A stretch of DNA of 64,000 nucleotides. It comes from Actinomycetales bacterium. Lineage in GTDB: Bacteria > Actinomycetota > Actinomycetes > Actinomycetales > Dermatophilaceae. Both the position numbers and the translations under genes were made by a program. The number at the start of each line of letters is the position of its first letter. Positions within the stretch are counted from its first letter, which is position 1. Under the pieces are notes generated by a model. It saw nothing but the letters and a program-made list of their open reading frames with translations. It was not told where the DNA came from and did no database searches. The stretch covers positions 1-64,000 of the forward strand of contig JADJVI010000016.1 of NCBI GenBank assembly GCA_016710645.1, given 5' to 3'. This document shows, one piece after another, positions 17,663 to 28,359 of the stretch.

Positions 17663-19513
17663 TCACGGAGCTACCCCCACGGCAGCCAGATCGGGCCACC
17701 CGCCGAAGAGCGGGTTGTCGGCGTACCCGGTAATGGCCGAGCCATGCAGGAAGACCCGTTGCCGTTCGCCCAGGGCCACGTGCCCCCCGAGCTTGGCGAT
17801 GGTGAGGTCGAGAGCGCCCCAGGCGGCGGCCCGAGCGGCAGGCTCGGACACGGCATACGCGGCTTCGATCCCGGTGTTGACCGCATCGTCGTTGAAGTAC
17901 CCGTAGTCGGTGCCCGACCCGCTCGCGGTGAGGTTGACCCGGCCGTCGAAGATGCTCGGAATAACCGCTGCACCCGAGGGGTAGTCGGCGTACCACGCGG
18001 CCCGGAAGACGTCGTAGGCCGTGGCAGCGTCGGGCTCGGCGATGGTGCGGTAGTAGTTCTCGCCGAGCGCGGCCAACTGGACCGCGAAGCCCGCGGCTTC
18101 CCACCGGGCCTTGAGCGCGCCGAAGGCCGCGTCCGCGGTCGCCGAGCTCCGATACGCGACTCGCACGGTCACCGGCAAGGTGATCCCCGCCGCGGTGAGC
18201 AAGTCCTTCGCTGCTGCCGGGTCGCCCGCCGGCGGAGTGCCGAACGGCGAGGTGGCGCCGCTGCCGGGCACGGAGGCGGCGAGCACGGCATACGTGGGGC
18301 GCATGAGAGCCGACCCGTATGCCGTGGCGAAGGCCTCGCGGTCGGTCGCCATCGCGAAGGCCTGGCGCACGGTGGGGTTGGTCATCACCTCGCTACGGAA
18401 GTTGGGCAGCAGGTATTCGACGGTGCCACTCGCCGGGGTGGTCAGCCGCCGACGCACCGCCTCATCCACCACCGCCGTCTCGTATGCCGCGCGCGGCAGG
18501 TCGCTAAGGCCGATCGCCGTGTCGTCAGGAGCCTTGCTCTCGACCAGCCGGGTCACCAAGGTGGCCAGCGGGATGCCCTCGCGGATCTCGATGGCATCGG
18601 GCAGCGCCTTGCGCAAGGGGTCGGATTCGGCCTTCCATTGCGGGTTGCGCACAAAGGTGCCGCCGTTGCCAGAGCTCCAGCCCTTCTCGAGGCGATAGGG
18701 GCCGCAGGAGAAGACGTCGAAGCCGCCGGCGCCGCCACGGTCCTTGTCTGCGCGATATGCGGCAAAAGCCGACAGCGCGACGACCTGGGGGAAATCGGGG
18801 ACCGCGACCTTGAGCCGGAAGGTGATCGTGCGGTCGGCGCAGCTCACCGCCTTGTCGAACAGGTCCTGTCCGGTCGGCTCGAACGGCCCGCCGTAGGCGG
18901 AGACGTCCACACCCGCGGCGTTCTTCACCCGGGGGATGTCCAGGAGCGTGAAGGGATAGGACGATCCGCCGGGGAGTTGGTTGCGGGCGAAGTTGCGGGA
19001 CACGCCGTATTTCACGTCCTGACAGGTCAGTGCCTGGCCGTCCTCCCACGCGAGGCCGTCCCGCAGGGTGAAGGCCCACACCTTGCCGCCCTCGCTGGCT
19101 GTGCCGGTGTCGGTCGCGAGGTCGCCGGTGAGTCCGTCGGCGCCTCCCACTCCCCCGGCCGGATAGCCGGTGAGGGTGCGCACGAAGGTGCGCATCGCGA
19201 TGGCCAGCTCCGGGCCAGACCCGAGACGCTGCGGGTCCCAGAGCCCGAAGGTCCGGTCGGTGAGCAGCCGCAGGGTGCCGCCGGGAACCCCTGCGCTCCC
19301 AGCACTCGGTATGCCGGTGCCGCCAGTCCCAGGGCTGCTGCCCGGGCTGGCGCTGACGGCGGTCGTCGAACGGACAGCGTGTGCCGCGTCCGGCGAGCCC
19401 GGGTCACCCGCGTCGGTGCAGCCGGCCATGCCGAGCAGGCCGACCAGCAGCGCGAGAGCGGTCAGCGCTGCCGTCGCGGCAGGCGCCCTCACCCGCATTG
19501 TTGACCTGCTCAT
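17663..19513 (-). CDS. Peptide-type ABC transporter substrate-binding lipoprotein 2
   Basis: 616-residue SBP_bac_5 lipoprotein, lipid-anchored Cys32 (LLVGLLGMAGC), followed by a Gly/Ser/Pro linker of about 45 residues. It is collinear with lipoprotein 1: shared DLATDTGTASEGGKVW, CQDVKYGVSRNFA and the DGRVNLTASGSGTDYGYFNDDAVN block. There is no second permease set, so two binding proteins probably feed one transporter with different ligands. ATG 19513 sits right at a GGAG; the ATG at 19498 with AGCAGG upstream is an alternative. Confidence 0.88.
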   Translation of the reverse strand: MSRSTMRVRAPAATAALTALALLVGLLGMAGCTDAGDPGSPDAAHAVRSTTAVSASPGSSPGTGGTGIPSAGSAGVPGGTLRLLTDRTFGLWDPQRLGSGPELAIAMRTFVRTLTGYPAGGVGGADGLTGDLATDTGTASEGGKVWAFTLRDGLAWEDGQALTCQDVKYGVSRNFARNQLPGGSSYPFTLLDIPRVKNAAGVDVSAYGGPFEPTGQDLFDKAVSCADRTITFRLKVAVPDFPQVVALSAFAAYRADKDRGGAGGFDVFSCGPYRLEKGWSSGNGGTFVRNPQWKAESDPLRKALPDAIEIREGIPLATLVTRLVESKAPDDTAIGLSDLPRAAYETAVVDEAVRRRLTTPASGTVEYLLPNFRSEVMTNPTVRQAFAMATDREAFATAYGSALMRPTYAVLAASVPGSGATSPFGTPPAGDPAAAKDLLTAAGITLPVTVRVAYRSSATADAAFGALKARWEAAGFAVQLAALGENYYRTIAEPDAATAYDVFRAAWYADYPSGAAVIPSIFDGRVNLTASGSGTDYGYFNDDAVNTGIEAAYAVSEPAARAAAWGALDLTIAKLGGHVALGERQRVFLHGSAITGYADNPLFGGWPDLAAVGVAP

Positions 19514-19537
19514 CTCCCAGCCTGACCTCAGATGTCC

Positions 19538-21493
<1,956 letters not shown>

Positions 21494-21580
21494 AAGGGAC
21501 AGTCTCGCAGCACTTCCTGGGGCTGCCGACCACCCAGCGACCACCTGCCGACCACCCGGTATGCCGGGCGAGGCAGCCGG

Positions 21581-22078
21581 TCAGGTGGGTAAGTGCACTG
21601 CGATGGCGTGCACGATGGGGATATCGGGGTCCAGCCACGGGACCTCCCACAGCTGCTCACGGGTCAGCCACCGCACCTCGTCGTGCACTTCTCCCGGTTG
21701 CGGTATGCCGTGCACCGCACCTCCCGGCAGTTGCTGCCCCGACCCCTCTGGTATGCCGTCCGCCTGCCCGGCGTACCCCGAGGCGACCGCCCACCACACC
21801 GCCATGTGCAACCCCTCGACCAAGGGCCAGGTGGCGTCGGGGAGGGGGCCCGGCAGTGGTTCGCCGAGCTGAACTTGAATTCCCAGTTCTTCGGCGAGTT
21901 CTCGGTGCAACCCCCCGACGGGGCTCTCGCCCGAGTCGACCTTGCCTCCGGGAAGTTCCCAACGGCCGGCAAAGGCTGGCGGTCGCCTTCGTCGGGCGGC
22001 CAGCAGTCGGGTCGGATACGCCAGGTCGTCGACCAGCGCAGCGGCGACGATGAGGCGCGGGGTGGGACTGGCGGACAC
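21581..22078 (-). CDS. Nudix (MutT-type) hydrolase with octamer-encoded insertion
   Basis: 165 residues, GTG start at 22078. The Nudix box spans about 44-66: GGKVDSGESPVGGLHRELAEELG with all catalytic Gly/Glu/Arg positions, so it should cleave nucleoside-diphosphate-linked substrates, possibly oxidised dNTPs. Between the box and the C-terminal strand is a Gly/Pro-rich loop in which two octamer copies (21703, 21751) are read as Gly-Ile-Pro (DGIPEGSG and HGIPQPG). I do not expect this loop in typical MutT proteins. Confidence 0.85.
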   Translation of the reverse strand: MSASPTPRLIVAAALVDDLAYPTRLLAARRRRPPAFAGRWELPGGKVDSGESPVGGLHRELAEELGIQVQLGEPLPGPLPDATWPLVEGLHMAVWWAVASGYAGQADGIPEGSGQQLPGGAVHGIPQPGEVHDEVRWLTREQLWEVPWLDPDIPIVHAIAVHLPT

Positions 22079-22165
22079 ATCCGCACCCTGCCACACGGCA
22101 TACCGAGGACCCGTACGCGACCTGGCCCGTTGGCACACCCGACCCGCCCCACCCTTCCGACTCTT

Positions 22166-22228
22166 CCCCAGTTTTGGTGTGGCGAAACGAGCGCTATGGC
22201 GCATCTTCCGCCACACCAAAACGTGGGG
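22166..22228. promoter_or_regulatory. Large stem-loop in the Nudix / VIT1 divergent region
   Basis: 14-bp perfect arms GTTTTGGTGTGGCG (22171-22184) and CGCCACACCAAAAC (22209-22222), extended by CCCCA/TGGGG after a one-base bulge, around a 24-nt loop holding GCGCTATGGCGC. It lies 84 nt before the GTG of the transporter gene, in its probable 5' leader. Could be an operator, a structured leader or a small mobile repeat. No octamer is involved. Confidence 0.55.
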
Positions 22229-22311
22229 TGAGGTGCCGACCGGCGCCCCTGGCCAGGTCGCCAGCGAACGCCAGACGCGGGTCGCTCTCGTCCCGTGGGA
22301 GGGTGGTCCCC

Positions 22312-23034
22312 GTGTCTGAGCCCTCCACGCCCCGTCCTCACCGTCACGAGCACCATGACGGCAGCCACGCCTCCCGCCTTAATGCGCTGCGGGCGGCGGT
22401 GCTTGGCGCCAACGATGGCATCGTGTCCGTCGCGGGCCTGGTCATGGGTGTGGCCGGCGCGACGACTGAACGGCCTGCGATCCTCACCGCCGGCGTCGCC
22501 GGGCTCGTGGCGGGGGCGCTGTCGATGGGGGTGGGCGAGTACGTCTCGGTCAGCACCCAACGCGACACCGAGCACGCCCTGCTGGAGAAGGAGCGGCGCG
22601 AGCTGGCCGAGCTGCCGGAGCAAGAGTTGCGCGAGCTGGCCGGTATCTATCAGGGCAAGGGGCTGACGCCGGAGTTGGCCCATGAGGTGGCCGTGCAGCT
22701 CACCGCGCACGATGCGCTGGCCGCGCACGCGGAGGTGGAGTTGCAGCTCGACCCCGACAACCTCACCAACCCGTGGTCAGCGGCGTTCTCCTCTGCGGTC
22801 GCCTTCACCATCGGGGCGATGCTGCCGCTGTTGACAATCCTCTTCTCCCCCACCGAGTTTCGTCTGCAGGCCACGGTCGGCAGTGTCGTTGTCGCCTTGG
22901 CCTTGACCGGGTTCGCCAGCGCTCGCTTGGGCGGCGCAGACTGGCGCCGTCCGGTGCTGCGCAACGTCGTCGGTGGTTGGCTCGCGATGACGATCACCTA
23001 CGGCATCGGCTTGCTCGTCGGCACTGCCGTCTAG
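22312..23034 (+). CDS. VIT1/CCC1 family iron/manganese transporter
   Basis: 240 residues with about five membrane segments. A His-rich cytoplasmic tail (HRHEHHDGSH) precedes NALRAAVLGANDGIVSVAGLVMGVAGA, the diagnostic VIT1 first segment; ALSMGVGEYVSVSTQRD is the second conserved block. A central Glu-rich helical domain (about 87-145) resembles the metal-binding domain of VIT1. Expected to move Fe2+/Mn2+ out of the cytoplasm. The GTG at 22312 has GGGAGG about 7-8 nt upstream. Confidence 0.88.
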   Translation: MSEPSTPRPHRHEHHDGSHASRLNALRAAVLGANDGIVSVAGLVMGVAGATTERPAILTAGVAGLVAGALSMGVGEYVSVSTQRDTEHALLEKERRELAELPEQELRELAGIYQGKGLTPELAHEVAVQLTAHDALAAHAEVELQLDPDNLTNPWSAAFSSAVAFTIGAMLPLLTILFSPTEFRLQATVGSVVVALALTGFASARLGGADWRRPVLRNVVGGWLAMTITYGIGLLVGTAV

Positions 23035-23079
23035 CGACGGGAGAGTCGAGCAAGCGGGCCGTCGGAGCGCCCATTTCTC

Positions 23080-24090
23080 TTACAACTCGTGTCCGCAGAG
23101 GGTGGCAGCGAGGACCGCCTTGATGGTGTGCATCCGGTTCTCGCTCTGGTCGAACACGATCGAGGCCGGTGACTCGAAGACCTCGTCGGTGACCTCCAAC
23201 GACTCCAGCCCGTACTCCTGGAAGATCCGCTCGCCCACGCTCGTCTCGCGGTTGTGGAACGAGGGCAGGCAGTGCATGAACTTGGCGTCGGGGTTGCCAG
23301 TCGCGCGCATGACGTCGGCGGTCACGGCATACGGGGTGAGTAGGGCGATGCGTTCGGCCCAGACGTGGTCAGGCTCGCCCATCGAGACCCAGACGTCGGT
23401 GTGGACGAAGTCGACGCCGCGGACGCCATCCTCGACCGATTCGGTGAGAGTCACGCTCCCCCCAGTTTCGGCGGCAACGCGACGCGCGTCGGCGATGATC
23501 TCCTCGGTGGGCCAGAGTGAGCGCGGCGCGACGATCCGCACGTCCATGCCCGACATCGCGCCGGAAACGAGCAGCGAATTGCCCATGTTGTAGCGGGCGT
23601 CGCCTACGTAGGCGTACGAGATCGCGTCGGCCGGCTTGGCCGTGTGCTCGACCATGGTCACGATGTCGCACAGCGCCTGAGTGGGGTGCCAGGTGTCGGT
23701 GAGGCCGTTGTAGACCGGCACCCCGGCATACCGGGCCAGGGTCTCGCAGTCGCTGTGCCGCGAGCCGCGGAACTCGATGGCGTCGTAGAGACGCCCGAGC
23801 ACCCGGCCGGTGTCGGCGAACGACTCCTTGTGCCCGATCTGGCTGCCGTGCGGGTCGAGGTAGGTCAGCTGGGCGCCGAGGTGATAGGCGGCAACCTCGA
23901 AGGCGCACCGGGTGCGGGTCGAGGTCTTCTCGAAGATGAGCGCGATCGTCTTGCCGACGAGCATGCGCTCCTCGCGGCCCTCGACCCGAGCTGCCTTGAG
24001 CCGACGCGCCAGGCCGACCAGGCCCATCCACTCCTGCGGGGTGAAATCGAGCTCCTTGACGAAGTGCCTGTTGGTGAGGTCCTGGCCCAT
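23080..24090 (-). CDS. argF: Ornithine carbamoyltransferase
   Basis: 336 residues, forms citrulline from ornithine and carbamoyl phosphate. Carbamoyl-phosphate loop STRTR (57-61), HPTQ and HCLP motifs are intact. It stands alone rather than in an argCJBDFR cluster, and the length and FQEYGLESLEVTDEVFES C-terminus are of the enterobacterial ArgF/ArcB class, so it may be the catabolic enzyme (arcB). Its neighbours are a GNAT gene and a COG2403 GTPase on the same strand. Confidence 0.92.
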   Translation of the reverse strand: MGQDLTNRHFVKELDFTPQEWMGLVGLARRLKAARVEGREERMLVGKTIALIFEKTSTRTRCAFEVAAYHLGAQLTYLDPHGSQIGHKESFADTGRVLGRLYDAIEFRGSRHSDCETLARYAGVPVYNGLTDTWHPTQALCDIVTMVEHTAKPADAISYAYVGDARYNMGNSLLVSGAMSGMDVRIVAPRSLWPTEEIIADARRVAAETGGSVTLTESVEDGVRGVDFVHTDVWVSMGEPDHVWAERIALLTPYAVTADVMRATGNPDAKFMHCLPSFHNRETSVGERIFQEYGLESLEVTDEVFESPASIVFDQSENRMHTIKAVLAATLCGHEL

Positions 24091-24114
24091 GCCAACTCAT
24101 CGTAGGCCGGACGC

Positions 24115-24573
24115 TCAATCGGCGGCGGGGCGGTCCACCGGCGGGCGGCGCGCCATCCACATGGTCGGGTCACTGAGCGCAGCAAAGCCGTGCCGGGCGT
24201 AGACCTCGTGGGCGTCCTCGGTCGCGAGCAACACCCGTTTGAGCCCCAGCGCCTCGGTTTCCGCCAGCACTGCGGCGACGAGCGCTGATCCGAGCCCACG
24301 CCCCCGGTGCTCCCGCGCGACAAAGACATCGCACAGCCACCCGAACGTCGCCCCATCCGTGACCAGACGGGCGACCCCCACCTGCTCACCGGCGCGGTCG
24401 AAGGCACCCCACACTCGCGACCCGGCCACCGCGCGTTCGGTGACCTCGCGGGGTCGGCCCAGCGCCCAATACGCCTCGGTCGACAGCCACGCATGGACGC
24501 GGTCCAGGTCGATGTCGGACGGGTCCCCAGAGATCCGGTATGCCGTGTGGTCGCCGAGCGCAGGTGAGGTCAC
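24115..24573 (-). CDS. GNAT family N-acetyltransferase
   Basis: 152-residue single GNAT domain. DVFVAREHRGRGLGSALV (acetyl-CoA loop) and YARHGFAALSDPTMWM at the end are characteristic, resembling small acetyltransferases that act on amines or amino acids. The GTG at 24573 is favoured by an AGG upstream; a GTG at 24591 lies inside an octamer copy. An inverted pair of octamers (24538, 24591) brackets the 5' end. Its position between argF and a COG2403 gene hints at a shared pathway. Confidence 0.8.
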   Translation of the reverse strand: MTSPALGDHTAYRISGDPSDIDLDRVHAWLSTEAYWALGRPREVTERAVAGSRVWGAFDRAGEQVGVARLVTDGATFGWLCDVFVAREHRGRGLGSALVAAVLAETEALGLKRVLLATEDAHEVYARHGFAALSDPTMWMARRPPVDRPAAD

Positions 24574-24607
24574 CCCGGAATCCTGCCGCACGGCATACCG
24601 GAGCGCT

Positions 24608-25936
24608 TTAGCCTTTCGGGGCCAGCACCCGGTCGAGCGCGGCGTCGAGCAGTCCTGGCACCCGCTCGCGCAGTTCGTAGTGGGCGCGGACCATCGGTTT
24701 GCTCACCGTGAGCACCCGGCGCAGGTCGATCGGCGTGCCGCTGACGATGGCATCGGCGTCGACGGCCTCCAAGGTCGCCTGTAGGTCACGCACCTGAGCC
24801 GGTGAGTAGCCCATGGCCGGCAGGATGCCCCGAGCGTTGGGGTAGCGGGCATAGGTGTCGACCAGCGAGCCCACGGCATACCCGCTGGGGTCGACAATCG
24901 CCTCCACCCGCGCCCCACGAGCGCCGACGACACCCGCACCGAAGGTCATCGAGCCGTGGGTGAGGGTCGGACCGTCCTCGACCACGACCACCCGCTTGCC
25001 GGCGACCAGTGCGGGCTCATCGAGCGTCACCGGGCTGTCGCAGCGGATGATCTGCGCGGTGGGGTTGAGCTCGCGGACCGAGGTCTCGACGAGGGTGATG
25101 TTCTCGGGCATCGCCTCGTCGCACTTGTTGACGATGATGACGTCGGCCATCCGGACGTTGGCCTCACCTGGGTGGTAGCGCCGCTCGTCGCCTGGCCGCA
25201 GCGGGTCGACCAGCACGATGTGCAGGTCTGGCGTGTAGAAGGGCAGGTCGTTGTTGCCGCCGTCCCAGAGGATGACGTCTGCCTCCTTCTCGGCCTCGCG
25301 CAGGATCCGCTCGTAATCCACCCCGGCGTAGACGACGACGCCGGCGTCGATGTGCGGCTCGTACTCCTCACGCTCCTCGATCGTGCAGTCGTAGCGGTCG
25401 AGATCCTCGTATGCCGCGAACCGCTCGCAGGCCTGCGCCGCGAGGTCGCCGTAGGGCATCGGGTGGCGGACCGCGACGACCCGCAACCCGCGATCGCGCA
25501 GCAGCCTGGCGAGGTAGCGGGTGGTCTGGCTCTTGCCGACGCCGGTGCGCACGGCGGTCACCGCGACGACCGGCTTGGTCGAGCGGAGCATGGTGTTGCG
25601 TCCGCTCTGCATGACGAAGTCGGCGCCGGCGGCGAGGCATTGCGAGGCCAGATGCATGACCCGCTCGTGCGGGATGTCGGAGTAGGCGAAGACAGCCATA
25701 TCGACCTTCTCGCGTTCGATGAGGTCGGTCAGCTCGGCTTCTTCCAGGATCGGTATGCCGTCCGGGTACCCCGGTCCGGCAAGCTCCGGTGGGTAGCGGC
25801 GGTCGGCGATATCGGGGATCTGCGTCGCCGTGAACGCCACCACGCGGTATTGCGGATCGTTGCGGAACACCACGTTGACGTTGTGGAAGTCGCGACCGGC
25901 GGCTCCCAGGACGACGACGGTGCGAGGGGCGGTCAT
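24608..25936 (-). CDS. COG2403 P-loop GTPase, cyclic 2,3-diphosphoglycerate synthetase-like
   Basis: 442 residues. An N-terminal Rossmann-like domain (VVVLGAAGRDFHNVNVVFR) is followed by a P-loop in TAVRTGVGKSQTTRYL (about 130) and NKCDE as the nucleotide-specificity motif. Archaeal relatives make cyclic 2,3-diphosphoglycerate; the bacterial role is not settled to my knowledge. Start: the ATG 6 nt after a GGAG is used, not the upstream MESM. Linked here with ornithine carbamoyltransferase, which suggests carbamoyl-phosphate or acyl-phosphate chemistry (inference). Confidence 0.75.
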   Translation of the reverse strand: MTAPRTVVVLGAAGRDFHNVNVVFRNDPQYRVVAFTATQIPDIADRRYPPELAGPGYPDGIPILEEAELTDLIEREKVDMAVFAYSDIPHERVMHLASQCLAAGADFVMQSGRNTMLRSTKPVVAVTAVRTGVGKSQTTRYLARLLRDRGLRVVAVRHPMPYGDLAAQACERFAAYEDLDRYDCTIEEREEYEPHIDAGVVVYAGVDYERILREAEKEADVILWDGGNNDLPFYTPDLHIVLVDPLRPGDERRYHPGEANVRMADVIIVNKCDEAMPENITLVETSVRELNPTAQIIRCDSPVTLDEPALVAGKRVVVVEDGPTLTHGSMTFGAGVVGARGARVEAIVDPSGYAVGSLVDTYARYPNARGILPAMGYSPAQVRDLQATLEAVDADAIVSGTPIDLRRVLTVSKPMVRAHYELRERVPGLLDAALDRVLAPKG

Positions 25937-25989
25937 CATCGACTCCATGGCTGGGTCGACCGCCGGGTGCGGGACCCGCCAATTCCACT

Positions 25990-27522
25990 CTAACGAGGGG
26001 GTTCAGAGCCGCCGGGACCTTGGGCCTGAGATCCGTCCGGCCCCAAGGGCAGCTCGTCCCAAGCGGATTCGTCGAAGGTCGGCAGTGCGTCCAGACCTTC
26101 CTCGGGGGGTATGGCATGGCGCGCGACCCGAGCGGCGGCCAGCTCGACGGTGAGTTCGGCGCAGACCGCGCGGGAGAGGCGGTAGTGGCGCGCCACGGCA
26201 TACCCGATGCACATGAGGACGACGACCCACACGACCAGCGAGAGTCGGATCCCCAGGATCGCCGACTCCGGTTGTCTCGCAACGGCATACGCCTCTTTGG
26301 GGCGGTGGTAGCCGGTGACACTGAGGGTGACGCCGAGGATCCAGATGGCCAGGGCGGAGGCAAGCGCGCGCACGAAAACGAGCAGGCCGCTGAACGATCC
26401 GGCGTTGCGCGCGCCTTGCTGGAGCTCTCCGGCGTCGACGACATCGGGGAACATCACCCAGGTCATCGTCTGGGAGCCGGCCAGGCCGATGGCGACAAAG
26501 GCCGAAAGGACATAGACGCCGACGACCGGTCCGTGAGCCGGGTAGAAGGCGACGCCCGCGACGGCGACCAGACCCAGCGGGATGAGGCGGCGGTAGATGA
26601 CCGGCTTGTCGACGCGGGTGACGAGCTTCCCGACGACGGCGAAGGTCGCCAGGATGATGACGAAGAAGATGCCGAAGAAGACCGTGGTGTTGACGCCACG
26701 GACGACATAGGTCGCGTAGTAGATGATGAGCGCCGTGACGATGTCGAGGGTGAGCGCCGGGCACAGGTAGAGCAGGGTGAGCTGGCGGAACTCCTTGACC
26801 TTGAGCGGCTCGCCCATGGCCCGGACCGATGGATGGGCCTGCGCGGGCACCGGTGCTCGCTCGTGGGTCACGACGGCCACCGCGATCAACGGCAGCGCGA
26901 ACAACGTGCCCAGCCCGAAGACCAGCACGTAATACAGCGTCATGACCCCGAGGTCGCCGTTCTTGTAGCTGGTGAGCAGCGCCGACATGAGCAGGGTGCA
27001 GACCACCCCCGAGGTCGCGGCGACGGCCAACCGCATGACGTTGACGGTGTTGCGCTCGTCGGGATCGGTGCTGACCTCGGCGCTCAGCGAGGCGAACGGC
27101 ACCAGGACAATGCTCGCGATCGTCGTGTAGGCGAGGTGGCCGCCGATGATGAAGGCAATTTTGGCCGGCTCGCTGGTCCACGAGCCGATCGGCGCCCAGA
27201 GCAATGCCTGCGCGAGCGGCAGCAGCAACGCCCCAACGAAGATCCACGGTCGGCGGCGACCCCAGCGCGATCGGGTGTTGTCGCTGAACATCCCGAAGAT
27301 CGGATGGTTGACCGCGTCCCACACTTTGGAGACGACGATCGTCGCTCCCGCGGCGGCCGGTTCGATGCCGATGATGTCGGTGAGGTAGAACAGATAGAGC
27401 ACGGCGATCGTCGCCGCCGATCCCCCGCCGAAGGTGTCACCGAAGGCGAAAACCAGCCGCTCCCGCCACGGCATCTGCGGGCCGGGCGTGGCATCGGTGG
27501 TCACGACTGCGGGCCCGGTCAC
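25990..27522 (-). CDS. GPH-family sugar:cation symporter (MelB/XynP type)
   Basis: 510 residues, about 12 membrane segments. AFGDTFGGGSAATIAVLYLFYLTDI is the conserved first helix pair of the glycoside-pentoside-hexuronide family, and GMFSDNTRSRWGRRRPWI is its DxxxxR-GRRRP loop. The C-terminal tail of about 45 residues is Pro/Gly-rich and cytoplasmic. The GTG start at 27522 has only a weak ribosome-binding site. Substrate unknown; a GH1 beta-glucosidase is about 3 kb away. Confidence 0.88.
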   Translation of the reverse strand: MTGPAVVTTDATPGPQMPWRERLVFAFGDTFGGGSAATIAVLYLFYLTDIIGIEPAAAGATIVVSKVWDAVNHPIFGMFSDNTRSRWGRRRPWIFVGALLLPLAQALLWAPIGSWTSEPAKIAFIIGGHLAYTTIASIVLVPFASLSAEVSTDPDERNTVNVMRLAVAATSGVVCTLLMSALLTSYKNGDLGVMTLYYVLVFGLGTLFALPLIAVAVVTHERAPVPAQAHPSVRAMGEPLKVKEFRQLTLLYLCPALTLDIVTALIIYYATYVVRGVNTTVFFGIFFVIILATFAVVGKLVTRVDKPVIYRRLIPLGLVAVAGVAFYPAHGPVVGVYVLSAFVAIGLAGSQTMTWVMFPDVVDAGELQQGARNAGSFSGLLVFVRALASALAIWILGVTLSVTGYHRPKEAYAVARQPESAILGIRLSLVVWVVVLMCIGYAVARHYRLSRAVCAELTVELAAARVARHAIPPEEGLDALPTFDESAWDELPLGPDGSQAQGPGGSEPPR

Positions 27523-27561
27523 CGCTGCAGTCTGCCAGCAAGAGCCTGTATGCCGTGCGCC

Positions 27562-28281
27562 TCAGGTGCAGATCGTGAGATCACCGATACCGACATATCC
27601 CCCGCCGGAGGCCTGGGTGACGGCGTTGAGGTAGGTGATGTCGAAGGAACTGAACGCCGTCGTCGCCGTGGTTTGCACGGCGATCGACGCGAGCGTCGAG
27701 TAGGTGGCGGTGCGGTAGAAGGGACCGGTGCCGGTGGTCGCGTTGAGTCCCGAGCCGGTGATGCTCACCGGCTGGCTGAAGCTCAGCGTGTCGTTCTCCG
27801 TGATCGTCGTCCACCGGTTCAGCTCGTAGACGGTGAACGAGACCTGCCGGACCGGCTGACTGAAGGTCAGGGTCGCTGTCTCGCTGGCGTTGGCACCCCG
27901 GAGGTTGAGGATCATCCCGGTGTTGGCTGTGCTCATCCCCGCGACGGTGAGCGTGTTGTTGTCGTACCAGACACCGCGGTAGTCGACGTCGAAGTTGAAG
28001 GTGGTCTGGGTGCCCGAGGTGACTGACAGGGATGGTGAGGTCGTCGGGCCGCTCCCGGTCGGGCCGGTGCTGGTCAAGGTTTTGCCGGCGAGCGAGGTGC
28101 CTGTCGCCAACTGGCTCCAGTCCATGGTGAAGCACTTGAGCGGCACCGACGCCGCGGCCCAGGCAGGGGTGGCGACGGCGGTGAGCACGACTGGCGCAGC
28201 CCACGCCGCACCGGCGACCAGGGCGCGCCGAGGTAGTTGAGCCTGGACGGGCGGCATCGAACGATCAGCCCTTGTATGCAT
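27562..28281 (-). CDS. Exported beta-rich protein with twin-arginine signal
   Basis: 239 residues. The N-terminus RRALVAGAAWAAPVVLTAVATPAWAA is a Tat-type signal with an AWA cleavage site. The mature part is Thr/Ser/Asn-rich and beta-predicted, with TLTFSQPVRQVSFTVYEL recalling choice-of-anchor or PEP-CTERM-like ectodomains. No catalytic motif is recognised. ATG at 28281. It contains none of the octamers, unlike its neighbours. Function unknown. Confidence 0.65.
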   Translation of the reverse strand: MHTRADRSMPPVQAQLPRRALVAGAAWAAPVVLTAVATPAWAAASVPLKCFTMDWSQLATGTSLAGKTLTSTGPTGSGPTTSPSLSVTSGTQTTFNFDVDYRGVWYDNNTLTVAGMSTANTGMILNLRGANASETATLTFSQPVRQVSFTVYELNRWTTITENDTLSFSQPVSITGSGLNATTGTGPFYRTATYSTLASIAVQTTATTAFSSFDITYLNAVTQASGGGYVGIGDLTICT

Positions 28282-28359
28282 GTGACAACCCCCGACGGGC
28301 AAAACCCGCGCCGACATGGCGCGCCTACGCGGAATGGTACCGGTGCCGTGTGCGCGACT

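Noticed and set aside
16847..19504. An 885-residue plus-strand frame opposite dppC and binding-protein gene 2
   Set aside because: Antisense shadow; low-complexity Arg/Gly/Asp composition and no recognisable motif.
16330..19513. Two adjacent binding-protein genes as an assembly duplication
   Set aside because: Proteins are clearly diverged (574 versus 616 residues, different signals and linkers), so they are true paralogues.
28281..28330. Possible riboswitch ahead of the exported protein gene
   Set aside because: Only a weak CGGG/CCCG stem is visible; no known riboswitch core.
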